DNA of 64,000 bases from the NCBI GenBank assembly GCA_964020085.1, contig OZ026600.1:26456738-26520737 (forward strand), given 5' to 3'. Below, in pieces: positions 63,701 through 64,000 of this stretch. The notes under the pieces are model-generated. The model was given only the letters and a program-made list of their open reading frames with translations, ran no database searches and was not told the origin of the DNA. The first letter of the stretch is position 1. Each line of letters opens with the position of its first letter. This DNA is from Micromussa lordhowensis. Its lineage: Eukaryota; Cnidaria; Anthozoa; Scleractinia; Lobophylliidae. The translations under genes were made by a program, and so were the position numbers.

Positions 63701-64000
63701 CCAAAAAGTTGGAAAACTGTTGTAAACTCTGTTGGATTGTTGTCGAAAAATCAATAAAAACAAATTACAATTAGCTCTCCGGTCACCAAGTCACTTCGTA
63801 ACTTTTATTCTGTGTTATGGGAGTATTTTGTGTGCAAGTGGCAGTACTCAGTCATACTTTTAGCACAGTTTACACTTAAAATGGCAGCAAAATCACCTTG
63901 ATAGTGTCCCTTCAGTGGAAAACTTCTGACGATTTGCCAAGGCTCAAAACTTATTGACCTGTAGGAATACCTCTAAACAAAATCTCTGGAACCTTGTCAC

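Overview
The window is nuclear DNA from an animal, most likely an anthozoan cnidarian and probably a stony coral. It has intron-rich genes with GT-AG boundaries, metazoan orthologues (TIM50, YY1, a mitochondrial SLC25A29-type carrier), no operons, and many short foldback (MITE-like) repeats and tRNA-derived SINEs of kinds I associate with coral genomes. The organism call is inference from gene content and repeat style. All gene models were built by hand from splice sites and remembered family architecture; no alignment was run.

Layout. Positions 1-31,800 are gene-poor: I recognise no coding exon there, only scattered MITEs, a SINE-like tRNA sequence, degenerate minisatellites and homopolymer runs. 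From 31,868 to 41,866 (minus strand) lies a complete nine-exon TIM50 gene, with microexons of 22 and 26 nt and introns full of foldback elements, including a near-perfect 334-bp palindrome carrying tRNA-like sequence in both arms. From 45,629 to 49,572 (minus) is a complete six-exon YY1 gene with four C2H2 fingers, one of whose introns begins with GC. From 49.8 to 53.9 kb there is a dense array of foldback MITEs and one SINE. At 54,295-54,993 (minus) is the last coding exon of an SLC25A29-like carrier; its N-terminal exons are not visible in the window.

Positions about 56.7-61.9 kb hold a large hAT-family DNA transposon. Its plus-strand transposase gene has a short first exon encoding a PCNA-box-like motif, a TTF-type zinc finger, and the hAT RNase-H-like core. 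The gene is broken twice: by a 5'-truncated LINE tail inserted in the coding sequence and by an apparent CpG-to-TpG nonsense mutation (CGA to TGA). A second, unrecognised gene starts only 31 bp away on the opposite strand and may be a partner gene of the same element. The window ends with another LINE 3' end on the minus strand.

The three host genes are all on the minus strand but need not be functionally linked. TIM50 (protein import) and the carrier both act at the inner mitochondrial membrane; YY1 is a nuclear regulator. The most unusual item is the hAT element, with its PIP-like box, its divergent companion and its competing terminal repeats.
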